The position numbers were made by a program, and so were the translations under genes. The notes below the pieces were generated by a model, which saw only the letters and a list, made by a program, of their open reading frames with translations, had not been told where the DNA came from and searched no databases. DNA of 64,000 nt from Delphinus delphis (taxonomy: Eukaryota; Chordata; Mammalia; Artiodactyla; Delphinidae), in NCBI RefSeq assembly GCF_949987515.2, contig NC_082694.2, positions 9,541,958 to 9,605,957 of the forward strand, in the 5' to 3' direction. This document shows, one piece after another, positions 38,165 through 50,426 of the stretch (positions are counted from its first letter, which is position 1; every line of letters starts with the position of its first letter).

Positions 38165-38387
38165 TGGGCTTCCCTGGTGGCGCAGTGGTTGAGAGTCTGC
38201 CTGCCGATGCAGGGGACGCGGGTTCGTGCCCCGGTCCGGGAGGATCCCATGTGCCGCGGAGCGGCTGGGTCCGTGAGCCATGGCCACTGGGCCTGCGCGT
38301 CCGGAGCCTGTGCTCCGCAGCGGGAGAGGCCACAGCAGTGAGAGGCCTGCGTACTGCAAAAAAAAAAAAAAAAAAAAAAAAGCAAAA
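38165..38387 (+). mobile_element. CHR-2-type SINE with a long A tail
   Basis: Same family as at 27639. The head 'gggcttccctggtggcgcag' is intact, and the A tail at about 38358-38381 is long and nearly pure, suggesting a young copy. A perfect 13-bp duplication, AAAAGCCAACGTT, lies at 38152-38164 and 38388-38400. Confidence 0.95.
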
Positions 38388-38739
38388 AAAAGCCAACGTT
38401 CATTCAGTGCTTGCAGCCCATTATATGCATTACTTCTTTTTATACTATATATATATACCTATACTATATATATTCACTATACTATACACAGTATAACAGT
38501 CTCAGAGTAGGTATATTATTATCCCCAGAGTCCAGATACATTGCATACAGCCTGGAGAGCAAATTTCAAAGTGCTGCAGTGAGTTACTATGTTTATTTCT
38601 TCTAAATATGAGGAGAGGACAAGTTGAATAAGATATCTGCACACTAAGGTCTGCACACTATTTTTAGCGTTTTCAAAGTATCTCTATACTTGTAGAACTA
38701 ATGCTTATCAACAAGTATGATATACAGTTAGGAAAATGG

Positions 38740-39139
38740 CTGTCTTTCTGAATATAAACTAGTGGAAATATAGAATCTATCTGGAGGGTCATTTGGTTTA
38801 ATCTGTCAAATATTTAAATGTACACATCCTTTGGGTCCAGCAATCCATCTATCACAAAGACAGACTTGTAGAGGTGCCCAGAAGTCTCTGTGCAAGGAAA
38901 CCCATTACAGGATTGTTTGTAATAGGGGGAGGAAGGACACAATGTAAATGTCCATTAACAATGGGGAAGAAATTTGCAACTAACAAAAATGAGATAGACC
39001 CATATCTACGCACAGAGAAAAGTCTCTAAGACATAGGTTTTTAAAAGATAAAATAGCAAATCCATGGTATTACCTTATTAAAACTGTTTTGTATATTAAA
39101 ATTGTTATGTGTATGTGTAAAAATATATGTAATGTATTC

Positions 39140-39174
<35 letters not shown>

Positions 39175-39335
39175 GAAAAGGATTAGCAGGATATCCACCA
39201 AACTATTCAGAGTGTTTCCTTCATAAATGAGGTTGGTGGAGAGAGAAACTTTGACATTTTCCTCTAAAGACTTCTAAATGGTCATTCTATACAAGAATGT
39301 ACTCATATATTACTCATCAAACAAAAATAAACCAA
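38740..39335 (+). mobile_element. Old L1 3' fragment with (TG)n
   Basis: 'cacatcctttgggtccagca' and 'ccattacaggattgtttgta' fit the end of an old L1. A (TG)n microsatellite of about 30 bases lies at 39142-39173. Confidence 0.6.
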
Positions 39336-39409
39336 TAAATTAATTAAAAATCAAGTGTCCTTTGCATTTAAACTATTTTATCTCTTGTTTTAGGTCTGTT
39401 TTTCTTAAC

Positions 39410-40180
39410 TTTTTTTTTCTCAGCATATCTTTAATGTATGTTCAGAGTTGAAAGAACTACAACAAAAACTAAAAATTATATAAACAAACCCCCAGATCTC
39501 CAATAATCTCACCCCTCAGATAAACACTAGCAACATTTTGGCAAAAGAGAAAAGGGAGAGACAAAGAGTGCTATGTCTACATCATACACATATGTGACCA
39601 AATTAATGTTCTATCTGTGCGGTCCTGTACCCTGATTTTTTCATTTAGCATTGTATTGAGAGCTTCTCCCCATGTCATTACTTATTCTTCAGAAACATGA
39701 TATTTAATGAACGTATGACATTCAATCATATGGGTGTATTTATTGGATATTTAGGTCGTTTTCAATTTTCTCATTGTTAGATATAAGGCAGCAATAATTA
39801 TTCTCTGAATATATTCTTCAGTATTTCTGATTATTTCCTTCTGTAGATTATGGAATATCTACATGTGGATTTGCTGGAGGAGAAGTTGTAAGCCCTTAAC
39901 GCCTCTGAACATATTGCCAAGGTTATACCAACTTCTACTCCCCCCAGCAGGATGTAAAAGTTCTAATTCCATCCTATTTTCACCACGACTGTTTATTAGT
40001 ATTTTTTAACCTTACACAGTTGATGATGGGGGGAAGTTGTCTAATTTTTTTTAATTTGCATTTTTTCAAAAATGCATTTATTTGGTTACCAGCAAGAAAT
40101 ATTTTTCTATGTGGTTTTTGACTTCTTATTTTTAAACTTTTTCCCCTAGATTTTCCACTGGGATAGTTATCATTTTCTTA
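39410..40180 (-). mobile_element. Old L1 relic in reverse
   Basis: Reads as the reverse complement of L1 3' sequence: 'gtaccctgattttttcattt', 'attgccaaggttataccaac', 'ttctactccccccagcagga'. It is strongly diverged. Confidence 0.55.
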
Positions 40181-42137
40181 TTCCTTTATGGTATGGGTGC
40201 ATGTGCATTTTTGTGTGTATACTGAACCCTGATTTATACACACACACACACCATATGCATGTGCTAACTTACATGGATACACACATGCAAACACATATTT
40301 AACATATTACTCCTGTAACTCTTTGTTGTATACGTTAAAAATATTTTTCTGAGATTTGCCTTCATTTTAGTTATATGTTTTTAATGCAAAATAACATTTT
40401 TAGGTATTCAATCTATAAATCTTCCCTTTGATTTTATGTGCTTGCCTTCCTACCTTCTCATATTTGTTTTTTGAGTATTTACTTTTCAATGTATTTCAGG
40501 TTGTTGGGAGGCTTAGGAGACATGATAAGTACCAGAAAATTCTATTTCCAGGGATAGTTCACCAAATATATTTTCTTTCAAACAAAACTCAAAAATAGTA
40601 ATAAAATAAGTGCACAGAATATGAGAAGCTGTCACCAAACTTCCTAGAAGGAATAAATCAGCATTTGGTTTCTCTCTCTTGCTTTTGGAAGAAGTCAAAT
40701 TCAAATGATAAGTTGGTATCTGACTAAGTTGGTACCTGACTAATCTAACCTGACTAACTCAGGTTAGAGTTCACTGAAGGTAGAAATAGAATCTTCCAGT
40801 CACAAGGTCACAGCCAGGGATAGGACCGCTCACTTGAGGCAAAGTCATCAGGAACCCAGCCTAAGGGGTCATATACCCAACCTCCAGAGCAAGAACTGCT
40901 GGTCATGTCAAATCAGGATGCATATCCAACTCCATGGGTATAATCTCTTAAATGTGTCTAACAGAAAAAGTCCACCAATTCATCTACTTCTTCCAAATAC
41001 ATCAAATTTCAGCTACTGCGAGACGAGTTAGATAAAGCCTTTTTTTTTTTAAAATTTTCCTGCCTTTGCTTTTTCTCAACTTTTTACTATGGAAACTTCC
41101 AAATACGTAAAAAAGCAGAGAGAATAGTAGAATGACCCTCCCCCAACTCAATATTCTTATTATCCAAATTTAACAATTATCAGCTCATGGCCAATCTTGC
41201 TTTATCTACTCCTCCCTTCCCCCAACTACTCCCACCATCCAGATTATTTGGAAGCAAATCCCAAATTTCCTATATACCCTCTGCAAAATTTCAGCATGAG
41301 ATAAGGTCTTTTAAGGATATTATTTCAATTTACTGACTGTAAAGCTTGATACGTTCCTATTTAAATCATGAGTTGCTGCTATATTTGCCGGGAAGCACCA
41401 GGGTTCAATCTTCCTATTCTTGTTTCTCTTGTGTTCCTCATCTCTGTGCAATCTGGCTGCTCCACTGGATCTGTTCTTGCGTAGGGCAAGGACCTTCCAG
41501 TTGCCCAATTCAAGGCAAACTTTACAGTGCTTGGCTTTCCTCCACAGTTAACCCCAACTTGCGCCCTCCTACCGGAAGCTCTTTTTCTCCTGCCAGGACG
41601 TGACTCTCACTTTCTCATGGCTCTTGTGCTCTGGCTCACTCCCGATCCTCTCTCTCAATCCCTCTCTTTTTCTGCATCTCTGTCCCTGTGTCTCTCTCCC
41701 TCCCTCTTTCTGATGTTTTCCTTTGGAGACTTTTAGGATGGAAAAGATGCCACTGTATTTAGGAACAGAAGGTAAGCAAAGGATGGACAAAATCTCTCAC
41801 AAGCGCTCCCTGTCCTTTGATACAGACTGATATTCACTCGTGACTCAAGACTCTGACCTAGAGGCTTTTCAGACATTTCTGCAGCTCCACAATGCCACCC
41901 ATCAGCAACGAGCCATGAACTGCCAACCCAACAAAGAAGAAATTGTTCTTCTCAGCTTAGAAGCAAAAATGCTTAAGAGCTTCTCTCTCTCTTTTTTACT
42001 GCCTTTGCAAATAATTTTTTCCCAATCGCTGAAATACATTTCTGTGACAACTGTACAAGACGTCAAGTGAACTACTCTTTATTTAGGCAGGAAATGAAAA
42101 CTACATCAAGCAGGGACATATAGAAAATCAGTTTTAC
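40181..42137. other. Intron sequence upstream-side of exon F's donor, mixed
   Basis: A short (CA)n lies at about 40230-40250. 41040-41340 resembles an old LINE tail ('tatggaaacttccaaatacg', 'cagctcatggccaatcttgc'). The rest is unassigned. No exon is supported. Confidence 0.45.
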
Positions 42138-42294
42138 CTCATCAAAGACCTTGGAAACGACATGCTTGTCCAGAATGGGGACGTAGGTGGGACTGTGAGG
42201 GATGGCAGTCATGGACAAAGCATCCATGATGGTGAGCTTCTTGGCCACCAAGCCATGGATCTTGAGCCAGTTTGCTGAAGACATTCCTGCAGAA
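42138..42294 (-). CDS. VWA3B: VWA3B exon F
   Basis: This 157-bp exon completes an Asp codon and reads 52 codons, SAGMSSANWLKIHGLVAKK through KHVVSKVFDE, ending in phase 0 at donor GATGAG|GTAAAA. Two AGs lie 8 bases apart at the acceptor (TTCTTAG then TTCTGCAG). Only the first keeps the frame with exon E, so the start is set at 42294. The peptide alternates amphipathic helix (WLKIHGLVAKKLTIMDAL) with a Pro-containing stretch (PHSPTYVPILDKHVVSKVF), and appears to be a folded conserved segment of unknown function. Confidence 0.92.
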
Positions 42295-42373
42295 CTAAGA
42301 ACACGAGACTGTGACCTTTTAAAACTTGTATCAAACAAAAACACAACAAAACTGTCCCAGTAAAATTACTCAC
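42295..42373 (-). other. VWA3B: 79-bp intron between exons E and F
   Basis: This intron begins GTGAGTAATTTT and ends GTGTTCTTAG. At 79 bases it is close to the lower limit for mammalian introns, while its neighbours measure 1.4 and 16.1 kb. Retaining it would add a stop directly, because the first codon after the Gln of exon E reads GAG and the next TGA. Confidence 0.88.
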
Positions 42374-42461
42374 TCTTGGTCATAAACTTGGGTTCCTTCT
42401 CGAGTCAATCTTTCTAATGACTTGTCATCTGGAAACTCATTTGTCAGCAGGATGCCCATTT
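42374..42461 (-). CDS. VWA3B: VWA3B exon E
   Basis: This 88-bp exon lies between acceptor CCCTTTCCACAG and donor CAAGA|GTGAGT. It takes two bases to finish a Glu codon, then reads 28 codons (MGILLTNEFPDDKSLERL to GTQVYDQ), and leaves GA of an Asp codon. The phase fits exon D upstream and the acceptor at 42294 downstream. The ATG near its start is an internal Met, not a start codon. The following intron is only 79 bp. Confidence 0.88.
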
Positions 42462-43869
42462 CTGTGGAAAGGGAAATGGCAGCTGTATAATTTCCTCATA
42501 TATGGGGTTTATATCAAAAATGCAAAAGGATCACACTTATCTCTGAGTTCAGTTGTGACTGAGGGCTAATAAACGGACTATTTTTCCCAGAACTGATCTG
42601 TCAGAGGGGGTTCTAGGCAAGATTCATTTGCAATGGATGCTAAAGACCAATGCAAGAGTAAATAGGGTACTCTCATTGCTTTGCTAATCTATCTCACCCC
42701 ATACCCATTGAGATCTCTCTCCATAAAAGGATGAGACAAACTCATTCTCCAGAAAACATATTTTTAAAATGTCAAGTAAGAATACCATGAACCAATAATT
42801 GTTCAATGTGGCCCTCATTAGACTTCCCCCAAATTACACAGGAGAGCCTTGTTCAACGTTTCAGGTTTCGATAGTTTATGCTGTAATTCCTCAGCTCTGT
42901 GCAGAAACCCAAAATCCCTACTAGGTCCTGTTTAGTTATAAGTTCACATTTTCAAATTATTATTTGGAGTTTTTAATGTATATCCTTATAGAATCTTGGA
43001 TTCATAAATGAAAAGGGATATGAGCTAGTTGAATCAGCAGCATGTAGAAAGAAGGGGTGTTTGGGAGTGAGCTAGTTAAATGCCTAAGAAATCATATCCC
43101 GATCATCATGGGATAAGCCCCTTAAAGGACTGTGCACGTAGCAGATTTAGGAGATAGGGCAGGTTAACTGAAACAGAGGAAAAGGCATCCCACGATCAGC
43201 ACTGAAGAACACAAGGTTTGATTAAGCTATGACTCAGTAACAACAGGTGTAAATTTGTCCCTCAGGCGCTTCCTACTACTTAGGGGCTTGTGTGGATGTG
43301 TGTGTTTAGCTGGGGATTTATTATTTATCAACTCTTTGAAAGATAGGGAGAAGTGCTACAGGAATTAAACTTTCAGGAAATTTATTCTTAAAATTTACTA
43401 TTTTAAGAATAATGACATTATCAGTCGTCATAACAATTGAGTGGAAAAGTCTCGTTTTCCTCACATTTAGCCCCCAAAAGGCTGACAGTGCGGATCGGAG
43501 AGGGGCTTGCCGGATGGCGCCACCTGTGAACGAGGGGAAGAAAATAAACCAGCTATGGAGTACTAGGTTTTCAAGTTCAAACCACGCAGTGACAGCAAGC
43601 ATCACCACTAGTGCCGCGGTTGTACGAGCCACGGGTGTATTAAACACCCAGGCACCATATATGCAAGTCTGACCCTAAGAAAATCCAGTTCACTAACGCA
43701 AGATGACCTGATTTACAAGGGAGTCCTTTGAAGAGGAAGCTCTCTGGACTCACTTAAAAATGATTTGTTTTCCCCCCAAAGTACCTCTACCCAGCTCTTT
43801 CAGGAGCAGACACACTGGGGAGAGGAGACCACTCCAGGCTTCCTGACCTAGAGACCCTTGCTGGCTTGC
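42462..43869. other. Intron between exons D and E (GC-AG type)
   Basis: A 1.4-kb intron with GC at its 5' end and AG at its 3' end. I see no named repeat in it. The short open frames at 43321-43672 show no protein features. Confidence 0.6.
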
Positions 43870-43986
43870 CTCTGTCGCTTGGAGTGTTCCAGCTGCTGGA
43901 ATTGGAAAGGCCGTCCTTCCTCTCACTGCAAGCTGAGCTCCTGAGGGTGGACAGCTGGCTCCTGAGTAGGCTGGTTTTGGTTGGTT
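43870..43986 (-). CDS. VWA3B: VWA3B exon D, Ser/Arg-rich, with a GC splice donor
   Basis: This 117-bp exon begins after acceptor CTGTGGTACCCACAG. It completes a Glu codon begun by exon C, then reads 38 codons including TKTSLLRSQLSTLRSSACS and ERKDGLSNSSS. It closes with one base (G) that pairs with AA of the next exon to give Glu. No GT lies at the position the phase requires; the intron begins GCAAGC after AGAG, the usual context of a GC-AG intron. The Ser/Arg-rich peptide agrees with what I recall of mammalian VWA3B. The exon is in phase 1-1 and a multiple of three, so skipping it would keep the frame (HA-E-MGILL). This makes it a candidate cassette exon. Confidence 0.85.
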
Positions 43987-44928
43987 CTGTGGGTACCACA
44001 GGGAGAAGGGTTAAAGGAATGTGGGTTGGAAGGAGGTATTTCATGAGATGCAACTACATTCTTGGATCCTTTAAAAAGAAAGCAGGTTCAGTCTCCCAGC
44101 CCTCAGGGGGGCAGTACTGCCACCAAGTAAATGCTGCGGTAATGGCTTGTTCCACTCATCTGAGTTCAAACTCTGCCCCTCTTGGAGAGAAATCTCTTTC
44201 CGAGCTCATTCAGGTTGTTGGCAGAACTTATTTCCTTGCAGTTGCAGGACTGAGGTCCCATATCCTTGCTGGCTGTCAGCTGGGGGCCTGTCTCAGCTCC
44301 TTAGGCACCCCCATTCCTACTCATGGGCCCCCTCTATCTTCAGGCCAACAATGGCACACCGATGGCCCTCCTGCCCCAAATCTCTCTGACTTCCTCTTCT
44401 GCCACCAGCTGGTAAAGGACCCTGCTCTCAGGGGCTCACGTGAGTACACTGGGCTCTCCTAGAGAACCTGGCCGAGGTCACATAACCCTCTTATCACTCC
44501 CAGAATCATGGGAGTGATGCCCCATCACACTCACAGCTTGCAGGGTTTAGAGCGGGACATCTCTGTAGTTCATTTTATAAACTCTGCTGACCACAGTTGC
44601 TGTCTAAGCCTTTATTTATATGATTTTCTACCCTCTGTTGGGTCCTTTCAACTAGCAAGTAGACACTTATCAAATTCTGACATTGAATCTGTGTGCTTTA
44701 GAGGATAATAAGTTTGTACCAAGACACGTTGATTACTTTTCCCATGTGGTCACAGAAACCAGACTAATTGTAAATGTGTTCTGTGCTTCACGACCTGGAT
44801 GCCTTCTGCAGTACCAAGGCATTGTGTGGTATTCATAAATGAAATGCGTCCTATTTTCGACAAGAAGGGACTTACCCTCTCTTACAAGAAATTAGACAAT
44901 TAGAGTGAACATTAGCTAATAATCTGCA
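43987..44928. other. Intron sequence with an unassigned interspersed-repeat-like block
   Basis: 44215-44460 ('cagttgcaggactgaggtcc', 'cttgctggctgtcagctggg') resembles a mammalian repeat I have met before but cannot assign to a family. The 198-codon frame at 43866-44462 lies across exon D on the opposite strand and across this block; I consider it chance. Confidence 0.45.
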
Positions 44929-44933
44929 CTATC

Positions 44934-45142
44934 TTTTTTTTTTTTTTTTTGCAGTACGCGGGCCTCTCACTGCTGTGGCCTGTCCCGCTGCGGAGCACAG
45001 TCTCCAGACGCGCAGGCTCAGCGGCCATGGCTCACGGGCCCAGCCGCTCCGCGGCATGTGGGATCTTCCCGGACCGGGGCACCAACCCGTGTCTCCTGCA
45101 TCGGCAGGAGGACTCTCAACCACTGCGCCACCAGGGAAGCCC
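44934..45142 (-). mobile_element. CHR-2-type SINE, reverse
   Basis: A T run (tail) is followed by 'gcagtacgcgggcctctcac' and ends with 'gcgccaccagggaagccc', the reversed head. 'ctatctttt' occurs on both sides (44929 and 45151), but the second is offset by about 8 bases from the SINE end. Confidence 0.92.
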
Positions 45143-45159
45143 TGCCTTGTCTATCTTTT

Positions 45160-46080
45160 GCACAGGAAGATAACACAAGGGTCTCCACACATGGAGTTAG
45201 GAGTGTGCTATGTGTTATTTGTTTTCCTAGGCAACAGACAGGGTGATTGCTGTTTTGGTTGCCTCTGTAACAAGGAATTAAGAAGGATATATTTTCTCAG
45301 GAGCTACGTCTGTGAGCAAAAGAGATGAATGATCCATATACGAGAGCTGAGCTCCTGCCCCTGACTACACCAGCAGGCCACCTCGATCAAACTCGCTGGG
45401 CAAACACAAGAGGTGTGTCCAAGTGAAAATGAAATTTAGCTCCCGAAGTCCCCAAACATAACAACTGTGCTATTCCCAAACTCTGAAAATAAGGAGTAAA
45501 AGTATATTGATCTGGCAGTGGATTCAAGCATTTAACTACTCCCCCAGCTCTGTACAGTCAGTCACCACATTTCATCACTCTTCTAAATTAAAAACTGAAA
45601 CAGAATAAAAACTCAGCACAGGGATGCCTACCAACAGCAACGATCCCAAATCTAAGTGACCGGGTACAAATGACCAAAGGCCATTAAGATGTTCAGGATG
45701 AGCGGCAAGCAGCATTTCTAGCAAAAGCCACGTGTACTGGAATGGGCAGGCAGGACTGGCACAAGGGATGCTGCTGCACAAGTGGCCCAGTATGGGAATC
45801 CTCTTTGTCCCCATGGGCTTAAGACAGAGACACCAGGGCAAATGGACAGATCATGCAAGAGGGACCAAGCTTCAGCCAATGCCTCTTGGTCCCTACAGGG
45901 TTGAGGCTCTCTTCTCCTGCCCAGAGACATGGGGACACGCAAGAGACAGTGTGTGTGTGGCAGGGGAAGCCACCACAACCTTCCTCCACTGAGAGGCATC
46001 TAGCATCCTGGCCTGGGATACTCCTCTGCTCCCTCAGCAGCACCAGTAGGAGCCCCAGTGACACCAGGAAACCAAGCACC
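45160..46080. other. Intron sequence, possibly the 5' part of an old L1
   Basis: 45600-46080 is GC-richer than its surroundings and leads directly into L1 ORF1-like sequence, so it may be an old L1 5' region. The overlapping frames on both strands here have no protein signal. Confidence 0.4.
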
Positions 46081-49000
46081 GAAATAACACCACAAAGGCT
46101 GTGAAAATGAAATTACCAGCGGAACCACAACCCACAAGAGCAGGCCATGACCTATGGGCTAACTTTAAACAGGACAACTGCTTCCTAAAATAAAGATTTA
46201 CACAGCATCCAGCGTCCCTAACATAATAGACAAAACATTCAGGATACTGTAAAAAAAAATCACCCATCATATCAGGAATAAAGAAAATCACACCTTGATG
46301 GAGAAAAAACAATCAAATGATGCCAATACCATGATGAGTCAGAAGCTGGAACTACCTGACAAGGATCTCAAAGCCTGTCAGAAACATGCTTCAGCAATTA
46401 ATTACAATTTCTCTTGAAACAAATAAACAAATAGAAAATCTCAGCTAAGAAACTGAAGTTATAAAAGTTTCCAAGTGGAAATTGTAGAACTGAAAAATAA
46501 AATATGAGAAATAAAAAAAATTTGTTGGATGAGCTCAGTAGTAGACTGAAAATGGCAGAGGGCGGCAGTATCAGAGAACTCTGGGGACGTAAAAATAGAA
46601 TTCAGCCAATTTTAACAACAGAGAGCAAATACAATAAGAAAAGATAGACAGAGCCTGAGGGACCTGTAGGGTAATAGCAAAATACCCAACATTCATATTA
46701 TCAGAGTCCCAAGACAGGGAGGAAAAAAGTGGGACTGAGAGACCATTTGAAGAAGTAATAGATGAAAACTTCCCCAATCTGGTGAAAGATACAACAGACA
46801 AATCAAGGAGCTGTGCAAACCCCAAACAGAGTAAACCCAAGGAAATCCATGCCAAGATGCGTTATAGTTCAACACTGAAAATTCGAGACAAAGAAAAAGT
46901 TTTTAAAGCAAGCCAGAGAGAAAGGACCCAGTACCTAGAGGGAAGCACCAGTTTGAGCAACAGCAAATTTCACATTTAAAAAGTAGGAGCCCAAGGAAGA
47001 GGCACTATGTTTTTCAACTACAGACAGGAAAGAACAATCAACTGCAAATTCTGAATATGGCAAAAATGTCCTTCAGGAATGAAGAGAAAATAAAAACATT
47101 CCTAGACAAGGAAAAAATAAAAAATAATTGTGGCTAGCAGACCTACCTTTAAAGACTGAACACAGGAAGTTCCTCAAACAGACAGGAAATGATAAAAGAA
47201 GGAACTCTGGAGAATCAGGAAGGAAGAAAGAACAAAAGAGAGCAAAAATATGGTAAATACAATAGATTATCCTTTCCTCTTGAGATTTAGAAATCATATT
47301 TGATGATTTAAATAAAAATTGTAGCATCACCTGATACTCAAGACAATGATATTTAAAACTGGGGAAGGCAAAGAAACCTAAATTGAAGTAAGATGTCCAC
47401 ACCCACAAAAAGTGGTAAAATGTTGATACCAGAAGAGTGTTATAAGTCATGTTTATATGCTGCTATACCCAGAGAAACCATACAAAGAGTTACACTCAAA
47501 AGCACTGCAAATAAACACTAAGGCCAAGTGGAAGATATTCCAGATATACAAGGCTGCTTCAACATTTGAAGCAATCAATGTAATCCACCATCATATCAAT
47601 AGGCTAAAGAAGAAAAACCATATGATATATCATTTGACACAGAAAGAGCATTTGACAAAATCCCGCACCAGCTCATGATAAAAACTCTCAGAAAACTGGG
47701 AATGAGGGGAACTTCCTCAACTTGATAAAGAATATCTACAATAAACCTACAGCTAAAATCATAGTTACTGGGGAAAGATTGAATATCTTTCCCCCTTAAG
47801 ACCAGGATAAAGGCAAGGATGCCCACTCTCATCACCCTTATTAAACATAGTGCTGGAAGTTCTAGCTTCTGCCAACAAGGCAAGAAAAAGAGATAAAGCC
47901 AGAAAGACTGGAAAAGAAGATAAAACTGTCCAAATTTGCAGATAACATATTGTACATGTGAAAACAGTGAGGAATTCACACACACACACCAAAATTTTAA
48001 AAAAACCACCCACAAAACCCAAAAAACTCCTAGCACCATTAAGTGAGTTCTGTAAGGTTGTTCATTATGGGATCAACACACAAAATCAATCACATGTTGA
48101 TACACTAACAATGAACATACAGCAACCTATATTAAAAAACCAATACCATTTGTAATTGTTCAAAATACTCGAATGAAATAATTAGGTATATACTTAACAA
48201 AATATGTACAGGATGTGTAAACTGAAAATTACAAAATGCTGCTTGTAAGACATCAAAGAAGATTTAAATACATGGTCATGGTCAGGGGTCATGTTCATGG
48301 GTCATGCCACATTCAGAGGCTGGATGAATCAACATTGTGGAGATGTCAGTTGTTCCCAGATTGATCTACAGGTTTAATGCAATTCCTATCAAAATCTGAG
48401 AGGGTTTTTAGTAAACAGAGACAAACATATTCTAAAATTTAAGCAGAAATTTCAGGCCCTAGAATAGCTAAAATAATTTTGCAGAAGAAAAATAAAGTTG
48501 GAAGAATCACTGTATCTGATATTAAAGCTTACCTTGTAGCTACATTAATGAAGACATTGATCAGTGATCTATGTGGAGAGATATACACATAGATCACTGA
48601 AACAGAACATACAGTCTAGATTTAACCCACGCAGATATGCCCAGATGATCTTTGGCAAAGGTGCAAAATTAATTCAATGGAGTAAGTATAGCCTTTTCAA
48701 CAAATGCTGCTGAAGCAACATCTATAGGCCAAACAACAAACAAACATAAAAAACCTTGATCTAAAACTCACACCTTATACAAAAATTAACTCAAGTGAAT
48801 CATGGACTTAAATGTAATATAAACCTACAAAATCTGTAGGAAAAAACATAAAAGCTAATCTTCAGGAATTAGGGTTAGGGAAAGAGTTCTTAGATTTGAC
48901 ACCAAAACCATGATCCATAATGGAAAGACTGATAAATTGGATCTTATCAAAATTAAAAGCTTTTGCTTGGCCAAAGACCCTAAGTAGAGGATGAAAAGAC

Positions 49001-50170
49001 AAGCTACAGACTGGGAGAAAACATTTGCAAACGACATATCTGATAAAGACCTAGTGTCTAGAATACATGAAGAACTCTCAAAATTCACCAATAAAAAACA
49101 AATCGATCCACAGAGAAAATGGGCAAAGCACATGGGCACAGACATTTCACTGAAAAGGATATATGGAAGAGGATATCTATTTCACTGAAGAGGATATATT
49201 GTGAATGAGCACATAAAAAGATGTTCAATATCACTAGCCATTAGGGAAATGCAAGTAAAAACCACCGTGAGATGTTACACACCTATCAGAACAGTTAAAA
49301 TAGAAAAGAGCGACAATCAATACCAAGTTCTGGCGAGAGTGTGGAGAGACTGAATCACTCATTCTTTGCTGTGATAATTTAAAATGGCACAGCCACTCCA
49401 GCAAATAGTCTGGCAGTTTCTTATAAAACTAAACATTCAATACTATATGACTCAGCAATGGCACCCTTGGGCTTTGTCTTAAAGAAATGAAAAACTATGT
49501 TCACATAAAACCTGTACAAAAATGTTTATAACTGCTGTATTCGTGATAGCCCCAAACTGGAAACAACCCAGATGTCCTTCAACAGATGAATGGTTAAACC
49601 AACTCTGGTACATCCATATCACAGGCTACTACTCTGTAATGAAAAGGATTGAACTGCTGATACCTACCAAAAATCTGGATGAATCTCAAGGAAAATATGT
49701 TGAGTGAAAAAAGCCAAAACCCAGAGGTTATGTGCTGTATAATTCCATTTTATATAACATTTTTGAAATGACAACATTTTAGAAATGGAGAACTTAGTGG
49801 TCCCCAAGAATTGGGAAAGGGTGTCAGAGGGAGATGGCCGTGGTTATAAAAGAGCAATGCCAGGGATTCTTGTGGTGATGGAGATGTTCTGTAGCTTGAC
49901 TGTGATGGTGGAAATATGAAACCACGTATGATAAAATCATATAGAAGTACACACACACACACACATAAATGAACACATGTAAAACTGGGGCAATCTGAGT
50001 AAGATCATGGATTGTATCAATGTCGATCTCCTGGTTGCAAAATTGTACTATTTTTTCAAGATGTTACCATTGGGGGAAGCTGGGGGAAGAGCAGATATAC
50101 GGGAGCTCTCTGTATTATTTCTCATAACTGCATGTGAATGTATAATCACTTCTATAAAAATTTCAATTTA
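46080..50170 (+). mobile_element. Old L1 element, decayed
   Basis: ORF1-like sequence at about 46280-46980 (a 'gaactacctgacaaggatct' block and 'aaagcaagccagagagaaag'). ORF2 reverse-transcriptase sequence at about 47450-48000 ('aaggatgcccactctcatca'). ORF2 C-terminal sequence to about 49750, then a 3' region ending 'aaatttcaatttaataaac'. A short (CA)n lies at 49950-49965. All frames are broken. It is antisense to VWA3B and fills most of the intron between exons C and D. Confidence 0.8.
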
Positions 50171-50283
50171 ATAAACACAGGTTTAGGCTTCTTTTAAAAT
50201 ATTATGGGGCTTTAGTTTTATTCTACCTTCTTGCATTAAAGGAAAACTGGTAATGAGAGTCAAACCATTTTGTTCACTGATAC

Positions 50284-50426
50284 CTGCGTGGAGGACTTTC
50301 TTTTTCTGAATCTTTTGACTTGACAGGTCCTCTGGTACTTTCGACATTCGTGTTGATTCAACATCAGCGTGAGATTTTGCACATTTTTCTGGGGTTGAAA
50401 CAATGGAACAGATTTCTTTTTGATGC
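50284..50426 (-). CDS. VWA3B: VWA3B exon C (charged linker)
   Basis: This 143-bp exon lies between acceptor ATCTAAAACAG and donor CGCAG|GTATCA. It completes the split Arg codon from the preceding exon, carries 47 codons (HQKEICSIVSTPEKCAKS through IQKKKVLHA), and leaves one base (G) of a Glu codon. The peptide is polar, Ser/Lys-rich and likely an unstructured linker. A second frame is also open across the exon, so the frame was chosen by phase: only this one joins both neighbours (DG-DR-HQKE and HA-E). From memory, the matching human linker is slightly longer. Confidence 0.85.

Noticed and set aside
39142..39173. Array-like (TG)n, considered as part of a repeat array or CRISPR-like structure
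   Set aside because: It is a plain dinucleotide microsatellite with no spacers.
42286..42294. Shorter version of exon F beginning at 42286 after TTCTGCAG
   Set aside because: It would shift the frame relative to exon E; the TTCTTAG acceptor restores a continuous frame.
43866..44462. Open frame of 198 codons on the plus strand
   Set aside because: It is antisense to exon D and runs through repeat-like sequence. The minus-strand exon explains the open stretch better.
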